64,000 nt of DNA from Candidatus Gastranaerophilales bacterium (lineage in GTDB: Bacteria > Cyanobacteriota > Vampirovibrionia > Gastranaerophilales > Gastranaerophilaceae). Positions 1-8,738 of the stretch are shown here, piece after piece. A program made the translations under genes and the position numbers. The stretch spans positions 1-64,000 of the forward strand of contig CALUWL010000001.1 in the NCBI GenBank assembly GCA_944324445.1, in the 5' to 3' direction. The notes beneath the pieces are model-generated. The model had not been told where the DNA came from, made no database searches, and saw only the letters and a program-made list of their open reading frames with translations. Numbering within the stretch: position 1 is the stretch's first letter; every line of letters starts with the position of its first letter.

Positions 1-54
1 AAGAGTAAAAAGAGTAATTACGGTTCACATGGTTTGATTATTTCCCGCCCCTGA
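1..54 (+). CDS. C-terminal end of an unidentified protein (partial)
   Basis: The first frame is open from the window edge to TGA at 52-54 and would encode a 17-residue tail ending GLIISRP. The other two plus frames stop early. The tail is too short to identify, and it could be non-coding. I see no terminator hairpin between it and the tRNA genes. Confidence 0.3.
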   Translation, partial: KSKKSNYGSHGLIISRP

Positions 55-221
55 AATCCGCTACACAAGCCAATTACACAAAATAATCGCACCATCTGCC
101 CTACGCAAAACACTCACTTCAATACACTCTCTTCAATACAGTGCAGATAAAATGTCCCGTTAAAATACAAACCACCCGTTATCCATTTAACACCTCTATC
201 ATCAAACTTATAAATCAAAAA

Positions 222-308
222 CGGAGAAGGAGGGATTCGAACCCTCGGTAGAGTTACCCCTACAACGACTTTCGAGGTCGTCACCTTCAACCACTCGGAC
301 ACTTCTCC
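222..308 (-). tRNA. tRNA-Ser (anticodon CGA)
   Basis: Read on the minus strand, the acceptor GGAGAAG (308-302) pairs with CTTCTCC (229-223), with discriminator G at 222. The T arm reads GGGTTCGAATCCC. The anticodon stem encloses the loop CTCGAAA, giving anticodon CGA for UCG codons. A long variable arm is present, as expected for a class II serine tRNA. CCA is not encoded. It lies 9 bases downstream of a second tRNA-Ser and is probably co-transcribed with it. Confidence 0.95.
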
Positions 309-317
309 GTAAAAAAA

Positions 318-406
318 CGGAGAAAGAGGGATTCGAACCCTCGAGGCAGATTACTCCACCTAACACCTTAGCAGGGTGCCGCCTTCAGCCACTCGGCCAT
401 TTCTCC
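318..406 (-). tRNA. tRNA-Ser (anticodon GCT)
   Basis: On the minus strand the acceptor GGAGAAA (406-400) pairs with TTTCTCC (325-319), with discriminator G. The anticodon loop CTGCTAA gives anticodon GCT for AGC/AGU codons. A long variable arm identifies a serine tRNA. CCA is not encoded. It is the first gene of a tandem tRNA-Ser pair. Confidence 0.95.
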
Positions 407-421
407 ATGTTCCGTTAATAA

Positions 422-451
422 ATTCTAACATAAATAAAGTTTTTTTAGCAA
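422..451 (-). promoter_or_regulatory. Candidate promoter of the tRNA-Ser pair
   Basis: On the minus strand TTGCTA (451-446) is followed after 18 bases by TAGAAT (427-422), about 16 bases before the first tRNA. It sits back to back with the plus-strand TTGACA box at 455-460. Confidence 0.5.
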
Positions 452-454
452 GGG

Positions 455-483
455 TTGACAAAAAAAAGTTTAATACTTACTAT
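455..483 (+). promoter_or_regulatory. Candidate sigma-70 promoter P1 upstream of the transglycosylase gene
   Basis: Consensus TTGACA (455-460), a 17-base spacer, then TACTAT (478-483). A transcript from here would have a leader of about 180 bases before the ATG at 668. Confidence 0.55.
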
Positions 484-545
484 ATCTGTAGTAATCTAGA
501 ACGCACTATTTGCAGTACTTTCAGTTTACAAGTCCAAATCAAAGG

Positions 546-574
546 TTGCAAAATTATAAAATTTATGATATAGT
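546..574 (+). promoter_or_regulatory. Candidate sigma-70 promoter P2 upstream of the transglycosylase gene
   Basis: TTGCAA (546-551), a 17-base spacer, TATAGT (569-574). The leader from this start would be about 87 bases and would include the hairpin at 613-633. Confidence 0.5.
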
Positions 575-612
575 GTTCACAAAACTTAGGGTGTGTAGCT
601 CAATTTAAAGTA

Positions 613-633
613 AAAACTTTAGAGGAAAGTTTT
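613..633 (+). other. Leader hairpin before the transglycosylase gene
   Basis: AAAACTTT (613-620), loop AGAGG, and AAAGTTTT (626-633) form a perfect 8-bp stem, 35 bases ahead of the ATG. The loop contains an AGAGG that resembles a Shine-Dalgarno core. The sequence matches no riboswitch class I know. Confidence 0.35.
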
Positions 634-667
634 TTACCCGGTTAAAGACAAAAATGAGGATATTTTT

Positions 668-1168
668 ATGACGAAAAAGCTAGTAAAAACTTTGTTAGTT
701 GCTTTTTGCTTCGTTCTTATTGCATCTAACACAGCGAATGCTTCCCAATCGCCAGAAAGCGCAAAAAAATTGATTGTTCAAACAGCACAAAAGCTTGGAG
801 TAGACCCTTACATTGCGCTTAGTATCGCAAAGATTGAATCTAATTTTAACACTACAGTTAAAAGCCCAAAAGGCGCAATAGGATTATTCCAGCTTACACC
901 TTCAACAGCAAAAAAACTAGGAGTAAATCCATATATAGTAAGCGAAAATGTTGAAGGCGGATTAAAATATTATCAAATGTTGTACAAAAAATATGGTTCA
1001 ATGGAACTTGCATTAGCAGCATACAATGCAGGTCCGGGAAATGTGGCAAAATATAACGGAATTCCCCCATTTAGCGCAACCAAAAACTTTATTAAAAACA
1101 TAAAGAGAGAATATAACACATTTAAAGCTGATGAAACAACACAAACTTTTGTGTCTGATATGTTATAA
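668..1168 (+). CDS. Small secreted lytic transglycosylase (SLT domain)
   Basis: A 166-residue protein with an N-terminal signal peptide (residues 1-25, ending ANA). It is followed by a single SLT domain of the Slt70/MltE type. The visible SLT signatures are the catalytic Glu in AKIESNF (about E57), the GLFQLTPSTAKKLG stretch and the ALAAYNAGP motif. Such enzymes cleave the MurNAc-GlcNAc bond of peptidoglycan with formation of 1,6-anhydro-MurNAc, in turnover or to open the wall for envelope machines. The protein is little more than the domain itself, and no LysM or lipobox is present. It is monocistronic: two candidate promoters lie upstream, GAGGA precedes the ATG, and a strong bidirectional terminator follows. 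Confidence 0.9.
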   Translation: MTKKLVKTLLVAFCFVLIASNTANASQSPESAKKLIVQTAQKLGVDPYIALSIAKIESNFNTTVKSPKGAIGLFQLTPSTAKKLGVNPYIVSENVEGGLKYYQMLYKKYGSMELALAAYNAGPGNVAKYNGIPPFSATKNFIKNIKREYNTFKADETTQTFVSDML

Positions 1169-1198
1169 AACAAATGTGTATTGAACAATCAATTAATT

Positions 1199-1221
1199 AA
1201 AGCCCGCAATTGCGGGCTTTT
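1199..1221. terminator. Bidirectional terminator between the transglycosylase gene and tyrS
   Basis: AAAGCCCGCAATTGCGGGCTTT is a perfect GC-rich hairpin flanked by A/T runs on both sides, placed between two convergent genes. Confidence 0.9.
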
Positions 1222-1228
1222 AACATAA

Positions 1229-2443
1229 TTAATCTACAAAAACTTTATGAAAAATCTTTTTACCTTTTTTTATTTTTAAGCCATCTTTTAATTCGGATTT
1301 TGTTAATTCATAGTCAAGCGTCGTAATCTTTGTACCTTCAATAGTTATTCCGCCCTGCTGAATCAAGCGTTTTGCTTCGCCTTTACTTTGACACAAACTG
1401 CAATCAACCAAAACATCAACCAATGCAATTTTATCACCATCAAAATTCAATTTAGTTGAAGGCATATTAGCATCATCTGAACCTGCTCCAAAAAGCGCTT
1501 TTGCAGAATTTTGAGCAATTATAGCCTCATCTTCACCATGTACTAATTTAGTTAATTCAAAAGCAAGAATTTCTTTTGCTCTATTTAATTCACTTCCTTG
1601 CCAATTTTCCATTTCGTTAATCTCATCCAAAGGAAGAAAAGTCAGCATTCGAATACACTTTAATACATCAGCATCTTCAACATTTCTCCAATATTGATAA
1701 AAATCATAAACAGAGGTTTTATTTTTATCCAACCAAACAGCACCTGATGCGGTTTTACCCATTTTTTTACCTTGCGAATTCAAAAGCAAAGTAATAGTCA
1801 TTGAATGGGCATCTTTACCGGTTTTTCTCCTTATTAAATCACTTCCTGCAAGCATATTTGACCATTGATCATCGCCACCAAATTGCAAATTACAATCATA
1901 ATGATTGTTCAAATAATAAAAGTCATAAGCCTGCATTATCATATAATTAAATTCAAGAAAGCTCAAACCTTTTTCCATACGTTGTTTATAGCATTCTGCT
2001 CTCAACATATTATTAACTGAAAAACAAGCCCCCACTTCTCTTAAAAGCTCAACATAATTTAATTTTAAAAGCCAATCAGCGTTATTCAACATAATCGCTT
2101 TATCTTCGCCAAATTCAATAAATCTTTCCATTTGTTTTTTAAAACAAGAACAATTATGATTAATAATTTCTTTTGTCATCATCGAACGCATATCAGATCT
2201 TCCGGATGGATCACCTATATGTCCTGTTCCGCCGCCAATTAATACAATAGGTTTATTTCCAGCTTGCTGTAAACGCTTCATTAAACACAAAGCCATAAAA
2301 TGCCCTACATGTAATGAATCTGCCGTAGGGTCAAAACCTATATAAAATCTTGCACCTCCGGAATTAATAAGTTTTCTTACTTCTTCCTCGTTTGTAACTT
2401 GAGCTATAAGCTGTCTTTCTTTTAGTTCTTCATATATACCCAT
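1229..2443 (-). CDS. tyrS: Tyrosyl-tRNA synthetase
   Basis: A 404-residue class I synthetase that charges tRNA-Tyr in the cytoplasm. The Rossmann fold carries the HIGH-type motif as HVGH (residues 45-48) and the KMSKS-type motif as KMGKT. The tyrosine- and ATP-binding stretches GFDPTADSLHVGH and GGDDQW are intact. A C-terminal S4-like RNA-binding domain begins near residue 340. The length is normal for the shorter bacterial TyrRS subgroup. It stands alone on the minus strand. No T-box or other leader is evident in the 190 bases upstream, which also hold the plus-strand promoter of the next gene. Confidence 0.97.
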   Translation of the reverse strand: MGIYEELKERQLIAQVTNEEEVRKLINSGGARFYIGFDPTADSLHVGHFMALCLMKRLQQAGNKPIVLIGGGTGHIGDPSGRSDMRSMMTKEIINHNCSCFKKQMERFIEFGEDKAIMLNNADWLLKLNYVELLREVGACFSVNNMLRAECYKQRMEKGLSFLEFNYMIMQAYDFYYLNNHYDCNLQFGGDDQWSNMLAGSDLIRRKTGKDAHSMTITLLLNSQGKKMGKTASGAVWLDKNKTSVYDFYQYWRNVEDADVLKCIRMLTFLPLDEINEMENWQGSELNRAKEILAFELTKLVHGEDEAIIAQNSAKALFGAGSDDANMPSTKLNFDGDKIALVDVLVDCSLCQSKGEAKRLIQQGGITIEGTKITTLDYELTKSELKDGLKIKKGKKIFHKVFVD

Positions 2444-2526
2444 AAATAAACCTACAATAAATTTTACAAAATTATTTTAACCAAAAAAAAATTAAAAAAC
2501 ACTCTCAATCACAAATATTAACATTG

Positions 2527-2554
2527 TTGACTTGGTTGAAATAAATTGTATAAT
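2527..2554 (+). promoter_or_regulatory. Candidate promoter of the 787-aa prepilin gene
   Basis: TTGACT (2527-2532), a 16-base spacer and a consensus TATAAT (2549-2554), about 80 bases before the ATG at 2635. Confidence 0.6.
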
Positions 2555-2634
2555 GTAGATAAAATACCTATTATCAAAGCACAAAGAATTTATAATTTTT
2601 ATTTATTACATAGTATATCAGGATCAAAACACAA

Positions 2635-4998
2635 ATGAAATTTAATCTCAAAAAATTTTTGGGCTTTAGCTTGATTGAATTAATGATAAGCCTAATCACA
2701 ATTAGCTGCATAACAGCTGCATTTGCACCAGTTATAACTAAAAAAATGAATAGCGGCATGTCAGGTTATGCAGGCGGCGGAGGTGGCAAAGAGCTCACAA
2801 CCAATTGCGACAAATTTAGTGATCAATGCACCTTGTGTTACCCAGATAAATGCGTAATGTGCATTAGATTATGCGCAGGAAATCAATACCTGGATATAGA
2901 AAAATGCGAATGTATAAATTGCAGCGACATAAGCAGCGGATGTTTGACTTGTGAAGATGGTGAATGCCTCAATTGTGCAGCCGGAACAGGTATTACCTCA
3001 GATAAAAAATGTCAAACTTGCAGTTCAATAAGTACCGGATGTCTATCATGCAGTCTGGGCAAATGCCAAAAATGCAGCCCCGGACAAGGAATAACAGCAG
3101 ATTACAAATGTCAAACATGTTCTGCAGGATATTATTCAGATGGAACTACAGCTTGTCAAAAATGCTCTGAAGGATATTACCAAGATACTGCAGGATCAAA
3201 TAGTTGCAAAATTTGTGCTGCACAAAAATGGTCTGATGCAGGAGCAACAAGCTGCTACAACTGTCCTGCGGGATATAAATGCCCCGGAGACGGTACAAAA
3301 ACTCAATGTACTGCAGGAACGTATGCAGGGGCGGGTTCTGCATCTTGTAAAAATTGTCCCGCAGGCAAATATCAAAATCAAGAAGCTTCAAGCACATGCA
3401 AAAATTGTGAAGCAGGCAAGTGGTCTAGTGCAGGAGCTTCATCTTGTACAGAGTACTGTACCGCAGGATATAAATGCCCGGGAGATGCAACAAAAACTCA
3501 ATGCCCCGCAGGAACATATGCTGTTGAAGGTTCAAGCACATGCAAAAATTGTGAAGTAAATAAGTGGTCTGATGCAGGGGCATCGTCTTGCTATAATTGC
3601 CCAGCCGGATACAAATGTCCGGGAAATGGCACAAAAACTCAATGTACTGCAGGGACTTATGCTGCCGAAGGATCAAATACCTGTTCAAAGTGCAAAGCAG
3701 GAAAATATAGCGCTGCAGGAGCATCGTCATGCACCAATTGTCCTGCAAACACATATGCTTCAAATCCGGGAACTGCAAACTGCAGTTCATGTGCAAACGG
3801 AAAATATAGCTTTGCAGGAGCAAGCAGTTGCTTAAGCTGCTCAAGCAAAATTGCATACTGTACAAAATGTTACGCAGAAGGTACAAGCGTTAAATGTAAC
3901 ACCTGTGGAACGGGCTACACAGCATCAGGTGGAACCTGCGTAGCTAATTTTACAACATGGTCATCTACATCATCTACAAGTTGGGTTGTTCCAGCAGGTG
4001 TTACAAAAGTATCATTAACTCTAATTAGCGGAGGATACAGAAGCACAGCAGGAGCAAGCATACCAGGCGGCTCATTAGAATACTTCAGTAATGCGAAGCT
4101 ATATTTAACCGGCAATTATGCAGCATTAAAAGGAAGAAATATTACAGTACAAGGCTGCGGCGCAGGAGGCTTAAATGGGCGAGCTTCTAGCTACCCGGGA
4201 TACGGATGCTGCAGATATATGTCCACTAATGGCGGAGCAGGCGCAGCCGGAGGGCAAGTAAATACCAGTTTTACTATAGCATCATGGGCAACCTTACTTG
4301 ATATATACGTAGGAGCAGCAGGTAATGGTAACGCGGGCCAATCCGGAGGCTCTAGCGAATATAATTCTGGCGGAGCTGGGGGAGCTGGCGGTGGTGCAAC
4401 CGTCATTTCCGATGGAAACACTGTAGTAGCAGCCGGTGGCGGTGGCGGTGGCGGTGGCTGTAGTGCAAGTAGCGGCAATGGAAAATATACAGCAGCAGGT
4501 GGAGCAGGTGGAGCAGGGCAAACTGTGGGCACATGGAGTATTGGTGGAGCTGGCGGTGCAGGAAATGCATCATGGGGTATCTATACCCATGATGGAAACC
4601 CAGGCGGAGCAGGAACAAGCAGTCACGGTGGAAGTTTCTCAAAATCAGGGTATTGCGGAGCTGGTCAAAATGGATATCTAAAAATAAGCTGGGGAACTTC
4701 AACAACAACAGGAAATGGTGGTTCATCAGGAAAATGCTATACTACAACCGCAACAGTAACTCCAGGAACAACCTGCACCGTATCGCTCGGACTGGATGGA
4801 GCAGAAACATACCTGCAATGCGGCGGGGTTAAATATTCATCAAACAGCGGCACAGCGCATGCAGCTTCAGGAACAACAGGAGGAGCAGGTTTTGGAGTAT
4901 CATGTGGCACAGGTATATATGGAAAAGGCGGCGATGGAACATCTTCAGGAACAAATGCCGGCAACTACGGTCTGGTACATATAAAAAATGCAACATAA
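2635..4998 (+). CDS. Giant prepilin-like protein with Cys-rich repeats and a Gly-rich domain
   Basis: A 787-residue protein that starts like a type IV prepilin. A short basic leader ends at Gly10, followed by FSLIELMISL with Glu at +5 and a hydrophobic helix to about residue 35. Residues 57-435 are a chain of Cys-rich repeats of the form CxxCPAGxYS..GASSC, resembling the GCC2/GCC3 or ephrin-receptor-like repeats of eukaryotic surface proteins. Residues about 450-690 form a Gly-rich region. It includes GGAGGGATVI followed by VVAAGGGGGGGG (about residues 580-608), much like the Gly-rich domain of the ALK/LTK receptor family. The tail (about 700-787) is again Gly/Ser/Cys-rich. Normal pilins are 130-200 residues, so this is a surface fibre tip, adhesin or giant pseudopilin by inference. 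It is monocistronic with its own promoter and terminator. Confidence 0.8.
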   Translation: MKFNLKKFLGFSLIELMISLITISCITAAFAPVITKKMNSGMSGYAGGGGGKELTTNCDKFSDQCTLCYPDKCVMCIRLCAGNQYLDIEKCECINCSDISSGCLTCEDGECLNCAAGTGITSDKKCQTCSSISTGCLSCSLGKCQKCSPGQGITADYKCQTCSAGYYSDGTTACQKCSEGYYQDTAGSNSCKICAAQKWSDAGATSCYNCPAGYKCPGDGTKTQCTAGTYAGAGSASCKNCPAGKYQNQEASSTCKNCEAGKWSSAGASSCTEYCTAGYKCPGDATKTQCPAGTYAVEGSSTCKNCEVNKWSDAGASSCYNCPAGYKCPGNGTKTQCTAGTYAAEGSNTCSKCKAGKYSAAGASSCTNCPANTYASNPGTANCSSCANGKYSFAGASSCLSCSSKIAYCTKCYAEGTSVKCNTCGTGYTASGGTCVANFTTWSSTSSTSWVVPAGVTKVSLTLISGGYRSTAGASIPGGSLEYFSNAKLYLTGNYAALKGRNITVQGCGAGGLNGRASSYPGYGCCRYMSTNGGAGAAGGQVNTSFTIASWATLLDIYVGAAGNGNAGQSGGSSEYNSGGAGGAGGGATVISDGNTVVAAGGGGGGGGCSASSGNGKYTAAGGAGGAGQTVGTWSIGGAGGAGNASWGIYTHDGNPGGAGTSSHGGSFSKSGYCGAGQNGYLKISWGTSTTTGNGGSSGKCYTTTATVTPGTTCTVSLGLDGAETYLQCGGVKYSSNSGTAHAASGTTGGAGFGVSCGTGIYGKGGDGTSSGTNAGNYGLVHIKNAT

Positions 4999-5031
4999 AT
5001 ATCATTTCATATAATGGTATTAACATAAAAT

Positions 5032-5060
5032 AAAAACCCGATAATTCATGTCGGGTTTTT
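5032..5060. terminator. Bidirectional terminator
   Basis: AAAAACCCGA and TCGGGTTTTT pair across a 9-base loop. The hairpin serves the prepilin gene on the plus strand and the WG-repeat gene on the minus strand, whose stop codon overlaps it by two bases. Confidence 0.88.
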
Positions 5061-5934
5061 ATTTTAATTTACTTTTTAAATTAGATTTAACATCTGCAAA
5101 TGGACCATTATTAGGAGTTTTTAAATTATTTATATAATTTTTCCCATACACAAAGGGAAATTTTAAAAGCCAAGACGATTTAATCAAAATTGAAGCTGTA
5201 TCTGCTCCATGGGCTAATATTAATTCATCGATTGTCTGTTCATATGCAGGAGAAATTGAAGAAAATATTTTAATCATATAATCACCCAAACTAACAACAC
5301 CGTAGCCAGCACTTGTAATCGGATTTTCAATTATTTGAGTAATTGTAAAGTTATCATTCATTTCACTTGCACTCAATATTTCAGCCGGAATCTCAATAAC
5401 TTCTCTATTTGGCTGAGCTATTTCATACCAAACCCCATCATATTGAATTTTAATTATATTGGGTTTCGGCATATAAATATCATCCGCAACAGGAGCAAGC
5501 AATATATCTCCATCATAGCTTATTAGACCATATTTATAATTTTTTCTAACTAAAAACATTCTTCCATACAAAATATCAATGGATGTATATTCTCTATCGA
5601 TAATTGTATTGCCAAATTCATCATACAATGCATACTTGCCACCGTATCCGAGTTTTGCATATTTTCCTGCAAACCGCTGCGCTGTAGCAAATTTTGGCTC
5701 AACCAATATATTGCCGGAATTATCAATAATTCCATATTTGTTTTTATCTAAAAACAACCAGCTTGAATCACCAAGTCGAATTAGTTTGTTGTAAATAGGG
5801 TCCGTAATTCTATTTTCGTTTTGAATCAAACCAAATTTATTGTTTTCGCTGTATGTGTTTACCAACTCTTGAATTGAAAACGCATTTTGAGAAACAAGAA
5901 AAAAAGTTACAGCACATAAAAATATCTTTTTCAT
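5059..5934 (-). CDS. Secreted WG-repeat protein
   Basis: I place the start at the ATG at 5934, which gives MKKIFLCAVTFFLVSQNAFS, a normal signal peptide. A TTG six codons upstream would add an improbable leader. The mature part has several WG-type repeats in which KYGLI or KYGII is followed by an acidic turn and a short strand, for example NKYGIIDNSG and YKYGLISYDG, in about residues 35-180. WG repeats form beta-propeller-like or solenoid modules without known catalysis and are often exported. The C-terminal hundred residues show no motif I know. It is divergent from the AsmA-like gene with only 38 bases between start codons. Confidence 0.75.
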   Translation of the reverse strand: MKKIFLCAVTFFLVSQNAFSIQELVNTYSENNKFGLIQNENRITDPIYNKLIRLGDSSWLFLDKNKYGIIDNSGNILVEPKFATAQRFAGKYAKLGYGGKYALYDEFGNTIIDREYTSIDILYGRMFLVRKNYKYGLISYDGDILLAPVADDIYMPKPNIIKIQYDGVWYEIAQPNREVIEIPAEILSASEMNDNFTITQIIENPITSAGYGVVSLGDYMIKIFSSISPAYEQTIDELILAHGADTASILIKSSWLLKFPFVYGKNYINNLKTPNNGPFADVKSNLKSKLK

Positions 5935-5960
5935 AAAAATATCATACCACAAATTTATGT

Positions 5961-5966
5961 TATAAT
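5961..5966 (+). promoter_or_regulatory. -10 box placed for a leaderless mRNA
   Basis: A consensus TATAAT ends six bases before the ATG at 5973, so transcription would begin at or next to the start codon. There is no Shine-Dalgarno sequence in between. The -35 region is poor. Confidence 0.5.
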
Positions 5967-5972
5967 TTTTTT

Positions 5973-8738
5973 ATGAAAGACAAGAAAATTATAAAAAAGA
6001 TTAGTCTTATAAGCTTACTTCTAATTTGCATATTAGCTATTTTGACTATTTTAACTTATATATACCTTATACCGGAAATAGCCAAGTCTAAATTCTTATC
6101 TGATACATTAAATAAAATCATTTACGATTTTACAAAAATGGAGCTCGTATATAATAATGTTCAATTAAAAACATATTTAAAACCTCGAATTGACCTTAAA
6201 ATTGGCAACTTAACTCTTAGCAAAGATAGTATCAATTTAATTGAATTGAGCAATTTTGAAACATCATTATCTTTTGAAAAAATCTTTTCTAAAAAAATAA
6301 AACTAAACAAGCTTCTAGCAACAACTTTAATAATAAAGGCAGACAAACTAATAGAAGCACTGGATATCAAACAAGAAGAAAAACAACAAAAACAAGAAAT
6401 CGATTGGAAACTTGATATATATAGTTCAAAAATTAAACTTGATGAACTTGAACTATCATACAAACAAAACGGAGCAACTTGCGATTTATATTCAAGAGAT
6501 ATAGCGCTCGTCCAAGACAACGACCAAAAAAATCTTGAATTTAATTTTGAAGCAATAATATCAAAAAATTCTAAAACATACGCTAATATCGCCTCTTCAT
6601 CAATAAATGAAGTAAAAATTTATAAAGACAAAATTGAAATAGATAATCTATTTGTCCTAATTAATGATTCAAGACTTTTATTAAATTCAACAATAGATCA
6701 AAAAAATATATTATTAAATGCAAAATCCGACAAATTCACGCTAAATGACATTTTTAATCTAATTAATTCAAATATAATAATACCAAACGGAGAAAATCTT
6801 CTAAAACCTCTACAAAATCCAAGCGGACAAGTTAGTTTTAACGTTAATTCAAACAATAATGATTTATCAGGATATATTCAAGTAAACAACACAAAAGCAC
6901 ACCTTAAAGATGTATCTTCAATTCCTGTTAATATTTCCGAAGGAAAAATACTTATATCACCCAATGAAATAACTTTTTCAAACCTAAAAGGATACTATGG
7001 AAAAAACAAAAACAACGGAATTAAAATCTATGGCAGCATAAAAGATTACTACAAAACATTTGATTCAAACATTACTATAGACACAGTTGTTACTAATGAA
7101 TTTTTTAAAGACTATTTATCAAAACTTATAAACGACACTATTCTTAATACATCTAAACCCTTTGGAACAAGAATTATATATAAAGCCAAAAACAACATTA
7201 TGGATATTATTTGGCTTGCAAAAATTCCAAAAGGTGTAAATTTTGGAATAGATGACACAAAATCAGCACTATCAGATTATGATAGAGCCGCAAAAGGAGA
7301 TTTTCATATCGAAGGCGATGTTTTCGATATCAGAAATATCAACTATTATATAGCACCGGATATAAAAAGAGGTATTAAACTAAAACCAATATTAATTCTT
7401 GATGCTAAAATGAACCTTAAAGGTCAATTATCAAGTGCCGGTTTTACATTTGGAAGAGAAATGCCTTGTGAATTTTTAAATATTTTTGCAGGTCAAAAAT
7501 TATTTAAAAAAGGTACCGTTAAAGGAAGTTTGCATGTTGATTTTAAAAACAACATTCCAATACTTAATGCAAATATGGAAATAAATAAAACCTTAATTCC
7601 ATCACAAAGATTGTTTGTAAAAAACGCAACCCTAAAAACCAATTCAAACTTAATCAGTATATATGCACAAGGACGTTTCAAAAGAGCAAAATACATATTC
7701 GAAGGAAAGATTAAAAACGAACTGCAGCCTCCTTTTGTTATAAAAAATCTTACATTAGATGTTGATAATATCGATGCAGAAAGATTATTAACCACTGTAA
7801 ATAATCAAAACCAAGGTGTTAAACAGGATACTTCAAAAATTGAATCTGAAGATGATTTAGCTAACGACAATTATATGTTTGACACAAGCTTTATAAGAAT
7901 TGAAGACGGAGATTTTATTCTTCATAAAGGCAACTACAAAGAAATTAATTTCGGCAACATTGAAGCTAATCTAACGCTTGATGAAAAAGGAATATTAAAG
8001 GTAAAATCAAACAGATTTGATATAGCAGACGGTATATCGTCGCTTTTCGTTGATTGCGACCTTAAAAATCTTAAATACTACATTAAACTCGGGGCAAAAG
8101 ATATAAATTCCGATTTAATGGCAAAAGTTTTATTCAATCTTCACAAGGAAATATCAGGTAAAGCCTCAGGGATAATAGAGCTGTATGGGGATGAATCATT
8201 AAAATTAAACGGAGACATCAAATTCATAATAAAAGACGGAACCATAGGAAAAATCGGTCTGGTTGAATATGTTCTAAAAATTGCATCTGTATTTAGAAAC
8301 CCTGTTGCAATGTTAAGCCCCGGAGCAATAATGGATATTGTAAGCATACCTGAAGGAAATTTCGAAAAAATAACAGGTGAACTTGCAATTAGAAACAACG
8401 TTGTTAACAAAATCAATATCAAATCATATTCTAAAACACTAAGCGCTCTAATAAGAGGAAGATTTGATATGGAGCGCCATGATACATCTCTTAGAATTTA
8501 CACCAGATTTTCATCGGATAAAAAAACAATGTTTAGCTTCTTAAGAAATATGTCATTAAGTGCTCTTGCAAACAAAGTTCAATTAAACACAAGAAATGAC
8601 GCAAATTATTATAAATCAGAACTTGATGAACTACCTGAAATTAACGTTCCAAACGAAAAAACACAAGTATTTTTAACTCAGGTTGAAGGAGATGTTGAAC
8701 ACAACAATTTCTTATCAAGCTTAAAGAAAATTAAATAA
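5973..8738 (+). CDS. AsmA-like inner-membrane protein
   Basis: A 921-residue protein with one N-terminal transmembrane segment (about residues 11-33) and a long beta-rich periplasmic part. The C-terminal 250 residues match the AsmA/YhdP-type pattern: GDGDFILHKG-like turns, a SGKASGIIEL stretch, a KDGTIGKIG segment and a final RGRFD strand pair. Proteins of this group (AsmA, TamB, YhdP) are thought to form hydrophobic grooves that carry phospholipids between inner and outer membranes. That fits the LPS genes elsewhere in the window. Translation appears leaderless. The 3' end overlaps the convergent next gene by 8 bases. The exact subfamily cannot be settled by eye. Confidence 0.75.
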   Translation: MKDKKIIKKISLISLLLICILAILTILTYIYLIPEIAKSKFLSDTLNKIIYDFTKMELVYNNVQLKTYLKPRIDLKIGNLTLSKDSINLIELSNFETSLSFEKIFSKKIKLNKLLATTLIIKADKLIEALDIKQEEKQQKQEIDWKLDIYSSKIKLDELELSYKQNGATCDLYSRDIALVQDNDQKNLEFNFEAIISKNSKTYANIASSSINEVKIYKDKIEIDNLFVLINDSRLLLNSTIDQKNILLNAKSDKFTLNDIFNLINSNIIIPNGENLLKPLQNPSGQVSFNVNSNNNDLSGYIQVNNTKAHLKDVSSIPVNISEGKILISPNEITFSNLKGYYGKNKNNGIKIYGSIKDYYKTFDSNITIDTVVTNEFFKDYLSKLINDTILNTSKPFGTRIIYKAKNNIMDIIWLAKIPKGVNFGIDDTKSALSDYDRAAKGDFHIEGDVFDIRNINYYIAPDIKRGIKLKPILILDAKMNLKGQLSSAGFTFGREMPCEFLNIFAGQKLFKKGTVKGSLHVDFKNNIPILNANMEINKTLIPSQRLFVKNATLKTNSNLISIYAQGRFKRAKYIFEGKIKNELQPPFVIKNLTLDVDNIDAERLLTTVNNQNQGVKQDTSKIESEDDLANDNYMFDTSFIRIEDGDFILHKGNYKEINFGNIEANLTLDEKGILKVKSNRFDIADGISSLFVDCDLKNLKYYIKLGAKDINSDLMAKVLFNLHKEISGKASGIIELYGDESLKLNGDIKFIIKDGTIGKIGLVEYVLKIASVFRNPVAMLSPGAIMDIVSIPEGNFEKITGELAIRNNVVNKINIKSYSKTLSALIRGRFDMERHDTSLRIYTRFSSDKKTMFSFLRNMSLSALANKVQLNTRNDANYYKSELDELPEINVPNEKTQVFLTQVEGDVEHNNFLSSLKKIK

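Noticed and set aside
114-573. ORFs across the two serine tRNA genes on both strands.
   Set aside because: They consist largely of tRNA sequence and have no independent coding character.
580-667. Riboswitch (c-di-GMP or c-di-AMP type) in the transglycosylase leader.
   Set aside because: No conserved core of either class is recognisable; only a short hairpin is supported.
3100-3860. Regular repeats that might suggest a CRISPR array.
   Set aside because: The repeats are imperfect, lack constant spacers and follow the Cys-rich codon pattern; no cas gene is present.
3140-4984. Several long ORFs in other frames of the 787-aa prepilin, including a Pro/Ala-rich and a Thr/Ala-rich one.
   Set aside because: They are by-products of the repetitive Cys/Gly codons; none has a ribosome-binding site or domain.
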